Source: DASUPK01 sp963848955
GTDB lineage: Bacteria; Actinomycetota; Thermoleophilia; Solirubrobacterales; 70-9
Direction of reading: 5' to 3'
Assembly: GCA_963848955.1 (NCBI GenBank)
Contig: CAWKFQ010000023.1
Span: 186,001-250,000 of the forward strand
Length of the DNA: 64,000 nucleotides
Part shown: positions 1 to 9,783 of the stretch, one piece after another
How the letters are laid out: each line of letters opens with the position of its first letter
How positions within the stretch are numbered: position 1 is the first letter of the stretch
Made by a program: the position numbers and the translations under genes
Notes under the pieces: generated by a model
Told to the model about the DNA's origin: nothing
The model's database searches: none
What the model saw: only the letters and a program-made list of their open reading frames with translations

Positions 1-666
1 GCCGGCCCGCTGCTCGCCGCGGGGGTGCTCATCGACCTCGAGCGGATCGGCCGTTCCGAGCGCCTCGCCCTGGCGCGGCTCGACGACTCCAAGCAGAAGA
101 CGCCCGAGGAGCGGGAGGAGCTCTACCCGCGGGTGATCCGCGCGGCGGCCTGCGTGTCGGTCGCCGTGCGCTCGGCCCGTGCCATCGACGCAAACGGACT
201 GCATGTCTCCAACCTCGCGGCGCTCAGCGACTGCATGAGCGCGGTAGCCCAGGAGGACGCGACTCGCCTTGTGGATGGTTTCAGGCTGCACCGCTGCGAG
301 CTCGACCACACCCCGGTCGTCGATGGGGACGCGCGCAGCGCGGCGATCGCCGCCGCCTCGGTCATCGCCAAGGTGACGCGCGACCGGTACATGCGGCGTG
401 TCGCCGAGCTCTACCCGCAGTGGAGCTTCGAGGGGAATGTCGGCTACTCGACCCCGGAGCATCGGGAGGCCATTCGGGAGCACGGCATCTGCCCGCTGCA
501 TCGCCGCTCCTTCGCCTCGGTGGCCTACTCCCAGCTCGGGCTCGACGGACTGCCGGCGGACGACGACCAGGGATCAGAAGGCCTGGCGGATGTGATCGAC
601 ATCCGGGAGGCCATCCGCGCCGAAGCGGACCCCGACGACGTCGAAGCGGTAGCCGAGGACGCCTGA
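1..666 (+). CDS. rnhB: Ribonuclease HII, 5' truncated by window edge
   Basis: Type 2 RNase H, which cleaves the RNA strand of RNA-DNA hybrids and nicks at single ribonucleotides in DNA. The open frame enters from the window edge, so the N-terminal catalytic DEAGRG motif lies just outside; the first visible residues AGPLLAAGV are the usual continuation of that motif. The conserved middle (LDDSKQ, then SVIAKVTRDRYM) and the late motif NVGYSTPEH are all present. After the core there is an acidic tail ending VAEDA. The last 93 bp overlap the 3' end of the convergent yraN gene. Confidence 0.93.
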   Translation, partial: AGPLLAAGVLIDLERIGRSERLALARLDDSKQKTPEEREELYPRVIRAAACVSVAVRSARAIDANGLHVSNLAALSDCMSAVAQEDATRLVDGFRLHRCELDHTPVVDGDARSAAIAAASVIAKVTRDRYMRRVAELYPQWSFEGNVGYSTPEHREAIREHGICPLHRRSFASVAYSQLGLDGLPADDDQGSEGLADVIDIREAIRAEADPDDVEAVAEDA

Positions 667-999
667 GGGCCCACGCCGTTCCGCGATCCACTCGCGGGCC
701 AGGCGCCTCAGCTTGAGCTGCTTGCGGCGGCCGACCGCGTGCGCCGGCCGCTCCGGGCCGAGGGCGGTGCCCGCGCGTCCCGCCTTCACCTCGACGAAGA
801 CCAGGGTCCGGCCGTCCATCGCCACGATGTCGAGCTCGCCCGAGGGGAGCCGGATGTTGCGCCCGACGATCCGCCAGCCGGATCGCTCCAGGCGGGTGGC
901 GACGAGCTGCTCGGCGGTGCGGCCGAGGCGTTGCCTGGCGAAGGTCACGACCGGCCACGCTGCTCCCCTCGGGCGCCCGGGGCACGCGTCGATCGCCAT
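574..999 (-). CDS. yraN: YraN family (UPF0102) nuclease-like protein
   Basis: Small YraN/UPF0102 protein with a restriction-endonuclease-like fold; its cellular role is not settled. The signature GELDIVAMDGRTLVFVEVK is intact, with the E, D and E-x-K residues of that fold. The ATG at 999 gives about 141 aa; a GTG at 948 (VTFARQRLG) gives 125 aa, closer to the usual family length, so the start is uncertain. It lies between rnhB and comM, a common neighbourhood, but is inverted relative to both and overlaps the 3' end of rnhB by 93 bp. Confidence 0.85.
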   Translation of the reverse strand: MAIDACPGRPRGAAWPVVTFARQRLGRTAEQLVATRLERSGWRIVGRNIRLPSGELDIVAMDGRTLVFVEVKAGRAGTALGPERPAHAVGRRKQLKLRRLAREWIAERRGPSGVLGYRFDVVGVRFGADGLPDVDHIRQAF

Positions 1000-1066
1000 G
1001 CCTCCATGACGCCAATGTGACGATCCGCGCGCCAGGCTTGATGAGGCGCCGCCTAGCGTCGCCCGC

Positions 1067-2557
1067 ATGTTCGCGCTCGCCCGCACCTTCGCCCTGGTCG
1101 GTGTCGATGCGCAGCCGGTCTACGTGGAGGTCGACATCGGGGGCGGCCTGCCCTCATTCACGATCGTGGGGCTGCCGGACACCGCGGTGCGGGAATCCCG
1201 CGAGCGGGTCCGCTCGGCACTCCGGAATTCGGGATTCAGATATCCGGACCACCGGATCACCGTGAACCTCGCCCCGGCCGACGTCCGCAAGGCCGGTCCG
1301 GGCTTCGACCTGGCGATCGCGGCGGCGATTCTGGCCGCGACGGGGCAGCTGCCCCGAGCCGTGGTCGACAACTACGCGATGGCCGGAGAGCTGGCGCTCG
1401 ACGGTGCGATCCGGGCCGCGCCGGGGGCGCTCGCGATGGCGGAGGGGGCCAGCGGCTGGGGGCTGCGCGGGGTGGCGGTGTCACCGGGCGACACGAGCCA
1501 GGCCGCGCTCGTGGAGGGGCTCGAGGTGATGCCGGTCGAACACGTCGCCCAGCTCAGTGAGCTTGCCGAGGGCGGGATCGAGCCGGTGCCACGGACCGAG
1601 CCCCCCGACGAGCCTGACCGGGATCTCCCCGATCTCTCCGATCTGCACGGCCATCCCGTCCTCCGGCGCTGCCTCGAGATCGCCGCGGCCGGTGCCCACA
1701 GCCTGCTGCTGATCGGCCCGCCGGGCGGCGGCAAGACGCTTGCCCTACAGCGGCTTCCTTCGCTGTTGCCTCCGCTCAGCGCGAATGAGGTGATCGAGGT
1801 GACCCGGATCGCGGGCGTCTGCGGCGAGAACGGCGGGCCGCGCGTCCATCGCCCCTTCAGGGCGCCGCACCACACGGTCTCCGGCCGCGCTCTGGTCGGG
1901 GGCGGAGCGCCGCCCAGGCCGGGGGAGGTGACCCGTGCACACCGAGGGGTGCTCTTCCTCGATGAGCTCGGCGAGTTCAGGCGCGACGCACTCGAGGCCC
2001 TGCGGGCGCCGCTCGAGGACGGAACGGTCACGGTCGCAAGGACGTCCGGGACGGTCTCGCTGCCGTGCCGGTTCATGCTGGTGGCGGCGTCCAATCCGTG
2101 TCCCTGCGGCAACGGTCCCGAGTCAGGGGAGTGTGAATGCCACCCGGGCGCGGTCACCCGCTATCAGGCGAAGCTGAGCGGCGCCCTGGCGGACCGCATC
2201 GACATCACCCACAGGGTCGACCCGCCGCCGGCCGAGGAGCTGGTGGAGGACGATGCCGAGGACTCCGCGACCGTGAGGGAGCGCGTGGCGCGAGCCCGCC
2301 GGCTTGCGGAGGCGCGCCTCGGCTCGGGCCGGGCAAACGCGGAGATGACTCCGGCGGAGGTGAGGCTGCACTGCGGGCTCGACGCGGAGTCTCAGCGGAC
2401 GCTGGAGCGAGCGCACCGGAAGCTCCGCTTGAGCGCCCGGGGCTGGGATCGGTGCGTGCGGCTGGCGCGGACGATCGCCGACCTCGCGGGTGAGTCCCGC
2501 ATCTCGCAGGATCACGTCGCCGAGGCGATCGACCGCCGGCGGCGACCCGACCCATGA
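1067..2557 (+). CDS. comM: YifB/ComM family Mg-chelatase-like AAA+ ATPase
   Basis: YifB/ComM proteins are hexameric AAA+ helicases that promote branch migration during natural transformation. The 496-residue protein has the N-terminal ChlI-like half (VEVDIGGGLPSFTIVGLPD), a Walker A GPPGGGKT at about 217-224, Walker B LFLDELGEF near 300, the sensor/zinc-like NPCPCGN stretch and RIDITHRV before the C-terminal helical domain. The length fits the family. It overlaps dprA by 4 bp (ATGA), so the two are probably cotranscribed, in keeping with linked roles in handling incoming DNA. Confidence 0.95.
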   Translation: MFALARTFALVGVDAQPVYVEVDIGGGLPSFTIVGLPDTAVRESRERVRSALRNSGFRYPDHRITVNLAPADVRKAGPGFDLAIAAAILAATGQLPRAVVDNYAMAGELALDGAIRAAPGALAMAEGASGWGLRGVAVSPGDTSQAALVEGLEVMPVEHVAQLSELAEGGIEPVPRTEPPDEPDRDLPDLSDLHGHPVLRRCLEIAAAGAHSLLLIGPPGGGKTLALQRLPSLLPPLSANEVIEVTRIAGVCGENGGPRVHRPFRAPHHTVSGRALVGGGAPPRPGEVTRAHRGVLFLDELGEFRRDALEALRAPLEDGTVTVARTSGTVSLPCRFMLVAASNPCPCGNGPESGECECHPGAVTRYQAKLSGALADRIDITHRVDPPPAEELVEDDAEDSATVRERVARARRLAEARLGSGRANAEMTPAEVRLHCGLDAESQRTLERAHRKLRLSARGWDRCVRLARTIADLAGESRISQDHVAEAIDRRRRPDP

Positions 2558-3694
2558 GCGGGGACGCCAGGCCACGCGCCTGCGGCGAGTGCCTGCGACG
2601 TGCCTGGCTGGTGGCCTCCCTCGCCGGGCACATCGACAAGGCGGTCAGCGACACAGCCGGCAACCGCGCTCGCGAGCTGCTCGCGCTGTCGAACGAGGAA
2701 CTCGCCGAGGCGATGGCGCGCTCGCAGGCGAAGTCGTTCCTGGTGCGGGCGAGGGAGCGAGATCCCGTGCGGATGCTCGCGGCCGTGACCGGATCCGGGG
2801 CATGGGCGTCCTGCCGGCACGACGAGCTGTACCCGGAGCCGCTCCACGACCTCGGCGACGCGCCGGCAGTGATCTTCGGCCGGGGGCGGGCCGCCACCCT
2901 CGCGGAGCTGGGGCGCAACGGGGCGGTGACGATCGTCGGCTCACGGCGGCCGAGCCGTTACGGCCGGGAGCTCGCGACGGAACTGGGCGCTGAGCTCGCC
3001 GCGGCCGGGTTCGCGGTGGTCAGCGGCATGGCCCTGGGGATCGATTCGGCTGCCCAGGCGGGAGCCGTGCGGGCCGGTGGCCTGACGATCGCGGTGCTCG
3101 GCTGCGGGGTCGACATCGCGTATCCGCCTCGCAGCGCGCGCCTCTACGCGGAGATAGTCGAGCGCGGGCTGGTGATCGGCGAGCTGCCGCCGGGCACCGA
3201 GCCGCGACGCTGGACCTTCCCCGCGCGGAACCGGATCATGGCCGCGCTCGGCGCGATGACCGTGGTCGTCGAGGCACGCGAGCGATCGGGCTCGCTGATC
3301 ACGGCCGAGATGGCCGAGAGCCTCAACCGCGACGTCGGGGCCGTGCCCGGTCTCGTCGGCAGCTCGCCCGCGGCGGGCACCAACGGGCTGATCCGGGACG
3401 GCGCCCACCTGATTCGATCAGCACAGGACGTCCTCGATGGGTTGCTCGGGCCGGGTGCGGGCGAGCTTTCGGCGCGCAGGCCGGTCGGCCCGGTGCTGGA
3501 GGACGGGCTCATCGAGGTGCTGGATCTGGTCGAGGGTGGCGCGGGCACGCGCGGACGCCCTGGCGAGGGCCTCGAGTCTGGAGCCCGGGCCGCTTGCGAC
3601 GGCGCTGGTCAGCCTCGAGCTCTCGGGCTACGTGCGCTGCAACGGCGACGGGCGCTACGAACGCACCTCGCTGGCAATGCCCGAGCCCGCCTAG
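2554..3694 (+). CDS. dprA: DNA processing protein DprA, with one frameshift
   Basis: DprA (Smf) loads RecA on incoming single-stranded DNA. The first ~330 codons encode the Rossmann-like DprA core: TIVGSRRPSRYG, SGMALGIDSAAQ, AVLGCGVD, PRRWTFPARNRIMA and ARERSGSLITAEMA. Near 3540-3560 the frame is lost; the next frame continues as DALARASSLEPGPLATALV and ends MPEPA at 3694, which is the expected C-terminal winged-helix domain. Corrected length is about 380 aa. Read as written, the frame would run to 3729 with a nonsense tail. The one-base shift is probably a sequencing error. It overlaps comM by 4 bp. Confidence 0.88.
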
Positions 3695-3725
3695 CGGAGC
3701 GGTCCGCGCATCTAGCCTGTTGCCC

Positions 3726-4542
3726 GTGACAGCAGACCGATCCACGCCGGTCGCGATGACGATCGCGACTTCGGATTCCGGCGGCGGCGCAGGGATCCAG
3801 GCGGACCTGAAGGCGTTCGCCCGCTGCGGCGTGCATGGCACGTCGGCGATCGTCGCGCTCACGGCCCAGAACACCCACGAGGTGGTCTCGGTCGAGACCC
3901 TGCCACGGCAGTTCATCCTCGATCAGGTCCGCGCAGTGGTCGAGGACATCGGCGTCGACGCCGTCAAGATCGGGATGCTCTTCGACGAGCCGACGGATCG
4001 ACGCCGTCGCCGAGGCGCTCGAGATGGTCGGCGACGCTCCGGTGGTGGTCGATCCCGTGATGGTGGCCGAGAGCGGCGCCGTGCTCCTGCAACCGGAGGC
4101 GAAGCGCGCGCTGATCGAGCGGATTCTGCCCCGGGCCGCGGTGGTGACCCCGAACCTGGCCGAGGCCCGTGAACTGACCGGGCTCCGCGATGCCTCGCCC
4201 GAGGAGCTCGCCCGTGCGGTCGTTGCCCTCGGGCCTGCCGCAGCCGTCGTCACCGGCGGACACACCGAGGACGGCGCCGACCGCTTCTTCGACGGGACTG
4301 ACCTCGAGCTGATCGAGGGCCCGCGGCATCCGGGAGGCGCGGCCCACGGCTCCGGGTGCACCCATTCCTCGGCGCTCGCTGCTCGGCTGGCCCTCGGGGA
4401 CACACCGCTCGAGGCCGCCCGCGCGGCCCGGCAGATCGCCTCCGAGGCGGTGGCCAACGGCCTGGGCGATCTCGGCTCCGGCGCCGGGCCCGTGGATGTC
4501 CTGGGCACGGTTCGCGATCCCGCCGGGGATCGCCAGGCATAA
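3726..4542 (+). CDS. thiD: Hydroxymethylpyrimidine/phosphomethylpyrimidine kinase, with one frameshift
   Basis: ThiD phosphorylates 4-amino-5-hydroxymethyl-2-methylpyrimidine and its monophosphate for thiamin synthesis. The GTG start is at 3726. The N-terminal half has SDSGGGAGIQADLKAF and DAVKIGML. The frame breaks near 3993-4000 (an extra base before ATCGACGCC), and the next frame continues with VVVDPVMVAESG, VVTPNLAEA and the ribokinase-fold anion-hole/catalytic region GAAHGSGCTHSSALAA. Corrected length is about 272 aa, normal for ThiD. Both halves are well conserved, so I read this as one gene with an indel. Confidence 0.88.
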
Positions 4543-4549
4543 TCGGAGC

Positions 4550-4795
4550 ATGAAGCTGCTTCGCATGACTCCTGGCAGGGGCGACGTGCTGCTCGCCGAG
4601 GGCGACCCGGAGGTGGCCGAGGACGAGGAGCGCCTGATCGAGGAATTCCGCCGCCAGCTCGACCTGGGCATGTGGGCGGCGGTGCCGCATGAAGGGCCGG
4701 GCGGCCAGCGCGAGGCGACCATGGTCCGCGACTTCTCGGAGATCCCCGAGGGAGCTCAGCGGGTGATCTTCTTCCCGCAGGCGGCCGGAGGCTGA
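4550..4795 (+). CDS. Small conserved hypothetical protein
   Basis: An 81-residue acidic protein beginning MKLLRMTPGRGD and ending FFPQAAGG. The ATG at 4550 follows AATCGGAGC, a weak ribosome-binding site, and starts 7 bp after thiD ends. It has no signal peptide, membrane segment or metal motif. The acidic middle (EDEERLIEEFRRQLDLGMW) is predicted helical by eye. It is packed between thiD and the next small gene, on the same strand, so it is probably in one transcription unit. I do not recognise the family. Confidence 0.65.
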   Translation: MKLLRMTPGRGDVLLAEGDPEVAEDEERLIEEFRRQLDLGMWAAVPHEGPGGQREATMVRDFSEIPEGAQRVIFFPQAAGG

Positions 4796-4797
4796 AT

Positions 4798-5220
4798 TTG
4801 GCCCCCCGGTACGCAAGGGATCCGGCGCGGGAGCGCCGGGCAGAGGAACGGGCGCGCGAGCTGCTCCGCTCGACCGCGGGCGACGAGGCGCTCGAGATGT
4901 ACGAGCGCCTCGGCTTCCTGTCGATCGAGCACGAGGGCGGCGAGTACGGCTACCTGATCTACCCGCAGCGGCCGATCGTCGGCTACGACGCCCGCAGCGG
5001 CGAGCTGCTCTCCGAGTACTGCGTTCGCTTCCTCGACGGCTCCGACCCCGAGGCGGGGGAGAGGCTCCCCGACGCCGACGACGTGCTGGCGAAGTGGCTC
5101 GCCCTCCGCATGGACGAGGACCACACGCTCCGGACCGCCAACGTCCACCCGCTCGGGCGCCAGCTCGACCCGGCGATGGTGCGCCGCGATCTGTCGGCTC
5201 TGAGGCAATGGCAGAGATAG
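4798..5220 (+). CDS. Conserved hypothetical protein, TTG start
   Basis: A 140-residue soluble protein with a charged N-terminal helix (ARERRAEERARELL), then LGFLSIEHEGGEYGYLIYP, and a C-terminal part rich in acidic residues. The only start near the preceding gene is TTG at 4798, two bases after the upstream stop, which implies translational coupling. Its 3' end overlaps the ilvD start by 13 bp. It resembles the small proteins of unknown function common in actinobacterial housekeeping operons, but I cannot name a domain. Confidence 0.7.
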   Translation: MAPRYARDPARERRAEERARELLRSTAGDEALEMYERLGFLSIEHEGGEYGYLIYPQRPIVGYDARSGELLSEYCVRFLDGSDPEAGERLPDADDVLAKWLALRMDEDHTLRTANVHPLGRQLDPAMVRRDLSALRQWQR

Positions 5221-6893
5221 CGACCAACGGAATGCGGACACGCTCGTCCGTCGTCTTCGACGGTCCCGAGCGAGCCTTCGCCCGCGCCTACATGAAGGGG
5301 ATCGGGTTCGACGACGACGACCTGAGCCGCCCGACCGTCGGCATCGCCAACACCTGGATCGAGGCGATGCCCTGCAACTTCCACCTCCGCGGCCTGGCCG
5401 AGCACGTCAAGGAGGGCGTCCGGGCGGCCGGCGGGACACCACTGGAGTTCAACACGATCGCGATCTCGGACGGGATCACGATGGGGACGCAGGGCATGAA
5501 GACCTCACTGGTGAGCCGCGAGGTGATCGCCGACTCGATCGAGCTCACAGCCCGCGGCTACCAGTTCGACGCGGTGATCGCCCTCTCCGGCTGCGACAAG
5601 ACGATTCCGGGATGCGTGATGGCGCTGGCACGGCTCGACGTCCCCTCGCTGATGCTCTACGGCGGCTCGATCCTGCCCGGCCGCTGGCGCGGCAAGGACG
5701 TGACGATCCAGGACGTCTTCGAGGCGATCGGCAAGCACACCACCGGCGAGATGTCCGATGACGACCTCTACGAGCTCGAGGGCTGCGCCAGCCCCGGCGC
5801 GGGCGCCTGCGGCGCGCAGTTCACCGCCAACACGATGGCCTCCGCCTTCGAGGTGATGGGAATCAGCCCGATGGGAACCAGCATGGTGCCCGCGGTCGCC
5901 GAAGCCCGCGAGCAGGTCGCGCGCGATTGCGGCGAGCTTGTCATGCGGGTTCTCGCCGACGATCTGCGACCGAGCCAGGTGATCACCAAGGACTCCCTCG
6001 AGAACGCGATCGCGACCGTCTGCATGTCGGGTGGCTCGACCAACGGCGTGCTCCACCTGCTCGCCGTCGCCAGCGAGGCCGGCATCGAGTTGACCATCGA
6101 CGACTTCGACCGGATCTCCGAGCGGACGCCCCTGCTGGGCGACCTGAAGCCCGGCGGACGCTTCGTCGCGAAGGACCTCTACGAGGCCGGCGGCGTCGGC
6201 GTCCTGGCAAAGCGACTGGACGAGGCCGGCGTACTGCACCGCGAGGCGATCACCGTCACCGGCAGGACGATCGGCGAGGAGGCGGAGGCGTCGCAGGAGA
6301 CCTCCGGCCAGGAGGTGGTTCGCCCTCTCTCGGCTCCGCTCAAGCCCACCGGCGGACTGGTCATTCTCCGCGGCAACCTTGCCCCGGAGGGCTGCGTGGT
6401 CAAGGTCGCCGGCGAGGAGCGCAAGAAGCACACGGGCCCGGCGCGGGTCTTCGGCTCCGAGGAGGAGTGCTTCGCAGTGGTCGAGCAGCAGGGAATCAAG
6501 CCCGGCGACGTCGTTGTGATCCGCAACGAGGGCCCCTCGGGCGGGCCCGGCATGCGCGAGATGCTCCAGGTGACCGCCGCGCTGGTGGGCGAGGGAATCG
6601 GGGACCAGGTCGCGTTGCTCACGGACGGACGCTTCTCCGGCGCCACCCACGGCCTGATGGCGGGTCACGTCGCCCCGGAGGCAATCCGCGGCGGTCCGAT
6701 CGCGGCCGTCCAGGACGGCGATGAGATCACGATCGACATCGACGCCCGTCGCCTCGACGTCGATCTCCCCGACGAGGAGATCGCGAGGAGGGTGGAGGCG
6801 TATGACCCCCCCGAGCCGCGCTACAAGCGAGGCGTGATGGCGAAGTACGCGGCCTCGGTCTCGAGCGCCTCCGAGGGCGCGGTCACGTCCTGA
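5208..6893 (+). CDS. ilvD: Dihydroxy-acid dehydratase
   Basis: IlvD dehydrates 2,3-dihydroxy-isovalerate and -methylvalerate, the penultimate step of valine, leucine and isoleucine synthesis, using an iron-sulfur cluster. The 561-residue protein has C56 (MPCNF), C129 in SGCDKT and C201 in GAGACGAQFTANTM, the positions expected for cluster ligands, plus MSGGSTN and the C-terminal GPSGGPGMREML and TDGRFSG motifs. I chose the ATG at 5208 (MAEIATNG) because an upstream in-frame extension lies inside the preceding gene. The length is typical. It is convergent with the reductase at 6883. Confidence 0.96.
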   Translation: MAEIATNGMRTRSSVVFDGPERAFARAYMKGIGFDDDDLSRPTVGIANTWIEAMPCNFHLRGLAEHVKEGVRAAGGTPLEFNTIAISDGITMGTQGMKTSLVSREVIADSIELTARGYQFDAVIALSGCDKTIPGCVMALARLDVPSLMLYGGSILPGRWRGKDVTIQDVFEAIGKHTTGEMSDDDLYELEGCASPGAGACGAQFTANTMASAFEVMGISPMGTSMVPAVAEAREQVARDCGELVMRVLADDLRPSQVITKDSLENAIATVCMSGGSTNGVLHLLAVASEAGIELTIDDFDRISERTPLLGDLKPGGRFVAKDLYEAGGVGVLAKRLDEAGVLHREAITVTGRTIGEEAEASQETSGQEVVRPLSAPLKPTGGLVILRGNLAPEGCVVKVAGEERKKHTGPARVFGSEEECFAVVEQQGIKPGDVVVIRNEGPSGGPGMREMLQVTAALVGEGIGDQVALLTDGRFSGATHGLMAGHVAPEAIRGGPIAAVQDGDEITIDIDARRLDVDLPDEEIARRVEAYDPPEPRYKRGVMAKYAASVSSASEGAVTS

Positions 6894-8513
6894 GCGCGGT
6901 CGGCCCTTCGGCCGGCTCGCGCACGTTCACCGGAGAGGGCTGGCCCAGCCGCTCGTGCACGAAGCGCACGACCATCGCTCCCTCGCCGACGGCGGTTGCA
7001 CCCGCTTGGCGGAACCGGAGCGCACGTCCCCGACCGCGTACACGCCGGGAAGGCTCGTCTCGAGCAGATTGCCGCTGCCGACGTCGGACCCGGTGAGGAG
7101 GAATCCGTGCTCATCGCGTGCCACCGCGTCGCCGAGCCAGTGCGCGCATGGGTCCGCGCCGAGGAAGAGGAAGAGGTTGGAGAACGAAAGGCGCTCGCCA
7201 TCGGTGAGCGTGACGGCCTCGAGCTCGCCGTCGCTGCCATGCAGCTCTGCGATCTCGCTCCGGTCGCGCACCTGGACGCCGTAGCGATCGAGATCGTGGA
7301 TCAGGTAGTCGGACATGGTCTCGCTCAGATCGCCGCGCCGGTGAAGCAGCGTCACCAGGGCGCCTCCCCGGGCCAGCCAGATGGCGGCCTGGGCGGCAGA
7401 GTTACCCCCGCCGACCACGCCCGCCCGGCTTCCGGCACAGCGGCTTGCCTCCGGTGGGCCGGCGGCGTAGAAGACGCTGATCCCCTCGAACTCCGAGAGC
7501 CGCTCGACGGGGAGGCGCCGGTAGTTGGCACCGGTCGCGATCACGATGGCGCGCGCGGCGATCTCATTGCCGTCCTCGACCCGGACGACGTGACGCTCAT
7601 CGCCGGGTTCGAGGGCGACCGCGACGTACGGGGTCGCCGTCCTGGCGTTGAACTTGCGCGCCTGGGTGACGGCCCGGCTGGTGAGCTCGCTGCCGCCGAT
7701 CCCCGCCGGAAAGCCGAGGTAGTTCTCGATCCGCCTGGAGAAGCCCGCCTGGCCGCCGAGGACCGTCCGCTCCAGGACGAGCGTGTCGAGGCCCTCCGAG
7801 GCTGCGTAGACGGCCGCGCCGAGTCCCGCCGGGCCGCCGCCGACGATCAGCAGGTCCACCTCCTCGTGGTCCGCAAGCTCGAGGCCGATTCCGAGCGCTC
7901 GGGAGACCTCGCCGTTGCTCGGTGCCTGAAGCTCGATGCCCCCTGGTATGCGCACGACCGGCATCCGCTCGGGAGCGAGTGACTCGACCAGGGACGTCGC
8001 CTCGCTGTCACCGGCGTCCGGCGGGTGCTCGGGGTCGCGCCAGCGGTAGGGGATCCGGGCGCTCCTCAGCCACTCCGCGATTCCGCGGGTCCGCTCGGAG
8101 GATCGCGGCCCGATCACTTCGATCCCGAGCCCGTCCTCGGCCTGGAGGAGCTCCCGCCGAGAGACGAATGCGGACAGCAGGAGATCGGCGAGGTCGGGGT
8201 CCTCGAAGAGGAGCGCTCGCAGCTCGATCCGGTCGACGGCGATGTAGCGCATCGGCTTGGTCGCGATGGCTGTCAGGAAGACGGTCTGGCCGGTCAGCAG
8301 GTTGAGCTCGCCGACGAATCCGGAGGGACCGTGCGAGATCAGCTCGCGACCCGATTCATCCCGGATCGTGGCCTCCCCCTCGATGATCGCCATGAAGGGA
8401 TAGCTCTTGTCGCCCACGCTGAAGAGAACCTCGCCGGCGTCAGCGGTTCGCTCCTCGCCGTGCTCCGCCAGAAGGTCGAGCTGTGCCTGGGACAGGACCT
8501 GGGTGCTCCTCAC
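6883..8513 (-). CDS. cNMP-binding domain fused to thioredoxin reductase-like flavoprotein, one frameshift
   Basis: A fusion of about 543 aa after correction. Residues 1-130 form a cyclic-nucleotide-binding fold (AGEVLFSVGD, then GPSGFVGELNLL); 130-215 look like a glutaredoxin/thioredoxin-like spacer without CxxC; from about 220 comes a TrxR-like FAD/NAD(P)H module with GGGPAGLGAAVYAAS, GGGNSAAQAA and a final GVYAVGDV. Where a true TrxR has its redox CxxC there is only a single cysteine (EASRCAG), so it is unlikely to reduce thioredoxin in the classic way. Near 7000 one base seems missing; the corrected end reads ATAVGEGAMVVRFVHERLG and stops at 6883, overlapping the ilvD 3' end by 11 bp. Confidence 0.85.
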
Positions 8514-8566
8514 CAGACGAGCCTAGCTACCCGGACAAGTGCGGCCACGGCCTCCGCTGGTCGCGG

Positions 8567-9580
8567 TCAGTCGAGCACGCCCTCGCGGGCCAGGAACCTC
8601 TCGAGGACCCGGTTGAAGCGCACCGGCCGCTCGATCTGCGGGACGTGCCCGCACTCGTCGAAGATGACCAGCTCCGCGTTGTCGCCGATCCGCTTCTTGT
8701 AGGAGAGCGCAGCGGGGACGGGCACGACGCGATCGTTGCGCCCCCAGACGATCAGCGTGGGCACGCCGATCTCCTCGAGCCGGTCGCGGATGTCGTAGCC
8801 GACCAGGTTCCGCATCGCATCGAAGTAGCCGGGGCTCTTCATGGCGGGTACGAAGTTCTCCCAGAGCGTCTCGCGCCGCAGCCCGTTCGGATCGAAGAAA
8901 ACCCCTTGGAAGGCGGACCTTCTCAGCCGTTGCCGTCTCATGCTGGAGGTCTGCAGTTTCAGCAGCGCCGGCATCGCGGCGCGACCGACGCGCGCCGCCA
9001 TCACGGCCGGCTCGCGACGCGCCCGGGCCCAGGTGATGCCGGCGGCAGAGACGAGAGTGAGGTCGTCTACCCGCTCTGGCTCCGTGATTGCGACCTCGCT
9101 GGCGATGAAGCCGCCCATCGAGTTGCCGGCGATGGAGCAGCGGTCGATGCCGAGCCGCTCACAGAAGTCGCGTACGAATCGGCCGAAGGCGGGGATCGTG
9201 ATCTCCCAGGGCGGCATCGGGCTGGCGCCGAAACCGGGCAGGTCGAGCGCGACCACGCGGTGCGTTCGGGCGAAGTGGGGGATGTTCTCGAGCCAGTTCT
9301 GCCAACAGCCGGAGAGGCCGTGGACGAAGAGGAGGGGGGACCCCTCTCCGATCTCGACGTAGTTGACGCGCGCGCCGACCACATCCATCTGTCGCAGATG
9401 GTCGTGCCAGTCGATCCGCAGCCACTCGGGATCGGGATTGCCGTAGGGATCGGGACCGTCGGACGGCGTGGCCGGCGGCAGCTCCACTCGCCCGGCCGCC
9501 AGGCGGACGGCATAGGCCGTATCGGAGGCGATCCGGCGCAGCTCATCACGGACCGGCCCTTCCGCGGTCGTGCTGGTCAC
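8567..9580 (-). CDS. Alpha/beta-hydrolase
   Basis: A 337-residue cytoplasmic alpha/beta-hydrolase. The oxyanion-hole HG is in LLFVHGLSG (about 87), the nucleophile Ser154 in GNSMGG, the acid Asp in VWGRNDRVVP and the catalytic His in ECGHVPQIE. It has the shape of epoxide hydrolase/C-C hydrolase type enzymes, but the substrate cannot be told from sequence. It starts 80 bp from the displaced end of the cyclo-ligase gene at 9662, on the same strand, so before the island inserted it probably followed that gene directly. Confidence 0.88.
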   Translation of the reverse strand: MTSTTAEGPVRDELRRIASDTAYAVRLAAGRVELPPATPSDGPDPYGNPDPEWLRIDWHDHLRQMDVVGARVNYVEIGEGSPLLFVHGLSGCWQNWLENIPHFARTHRVVALDLPGFGASPMPPWEITIPAFGRFVRDFCERLGIDRCSIAGNSMGGFIASEVAITEPERVDDLTLVSAAGITWARARREPAVMAARVGRAAMPALLKLQTSSMRRQRLRRSAFQGVFFDPNGLRRETLWENFVPAMKSPGYFDAMRNLVGYDIRDRLEEIGVPTLIVWGRNDRVVPVPAALSYKKRIGDNAELVIFDECGHVPQIERPVRFNRVLERFLAREGVLD

Positions 9581-9661
9581 GGGCGAAACGTATCGCTATG
9601 ACCCGGAGCCACGCGAGAGCGGCCGCCGTTGCTCCCGATCACCCCCGAGCAAGCCGGTCTC

Positions 9662-9704
9662 AGGCGTAGCCCATCCGCTCCAGGATCGGGATCTCGCGGA
9701 TCTG
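9662..9704. repeat. Left 43-bp direct repeat (attL-like)
   Basis: Identical over 43 bp to 14299-14341. On the minus strand it encodes the last codons of 5-formyl-THF cyclo-ligase (REIPILERMGYA) and is followed by TGA, whereas the intact gene ends in TAA. The differing stop argues that this is the ancestral gene end displaced by insertion rather than a simple copy of the present one. Confidence 0.85.
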
Positions 9705-9783
9705 GCGGTCAGGCACGGCTGGGACCACCCAGGCACGAATGGACCCGGTTAGACCCGGTTGTTTCCGGTTGTTTCGGTGTCTC

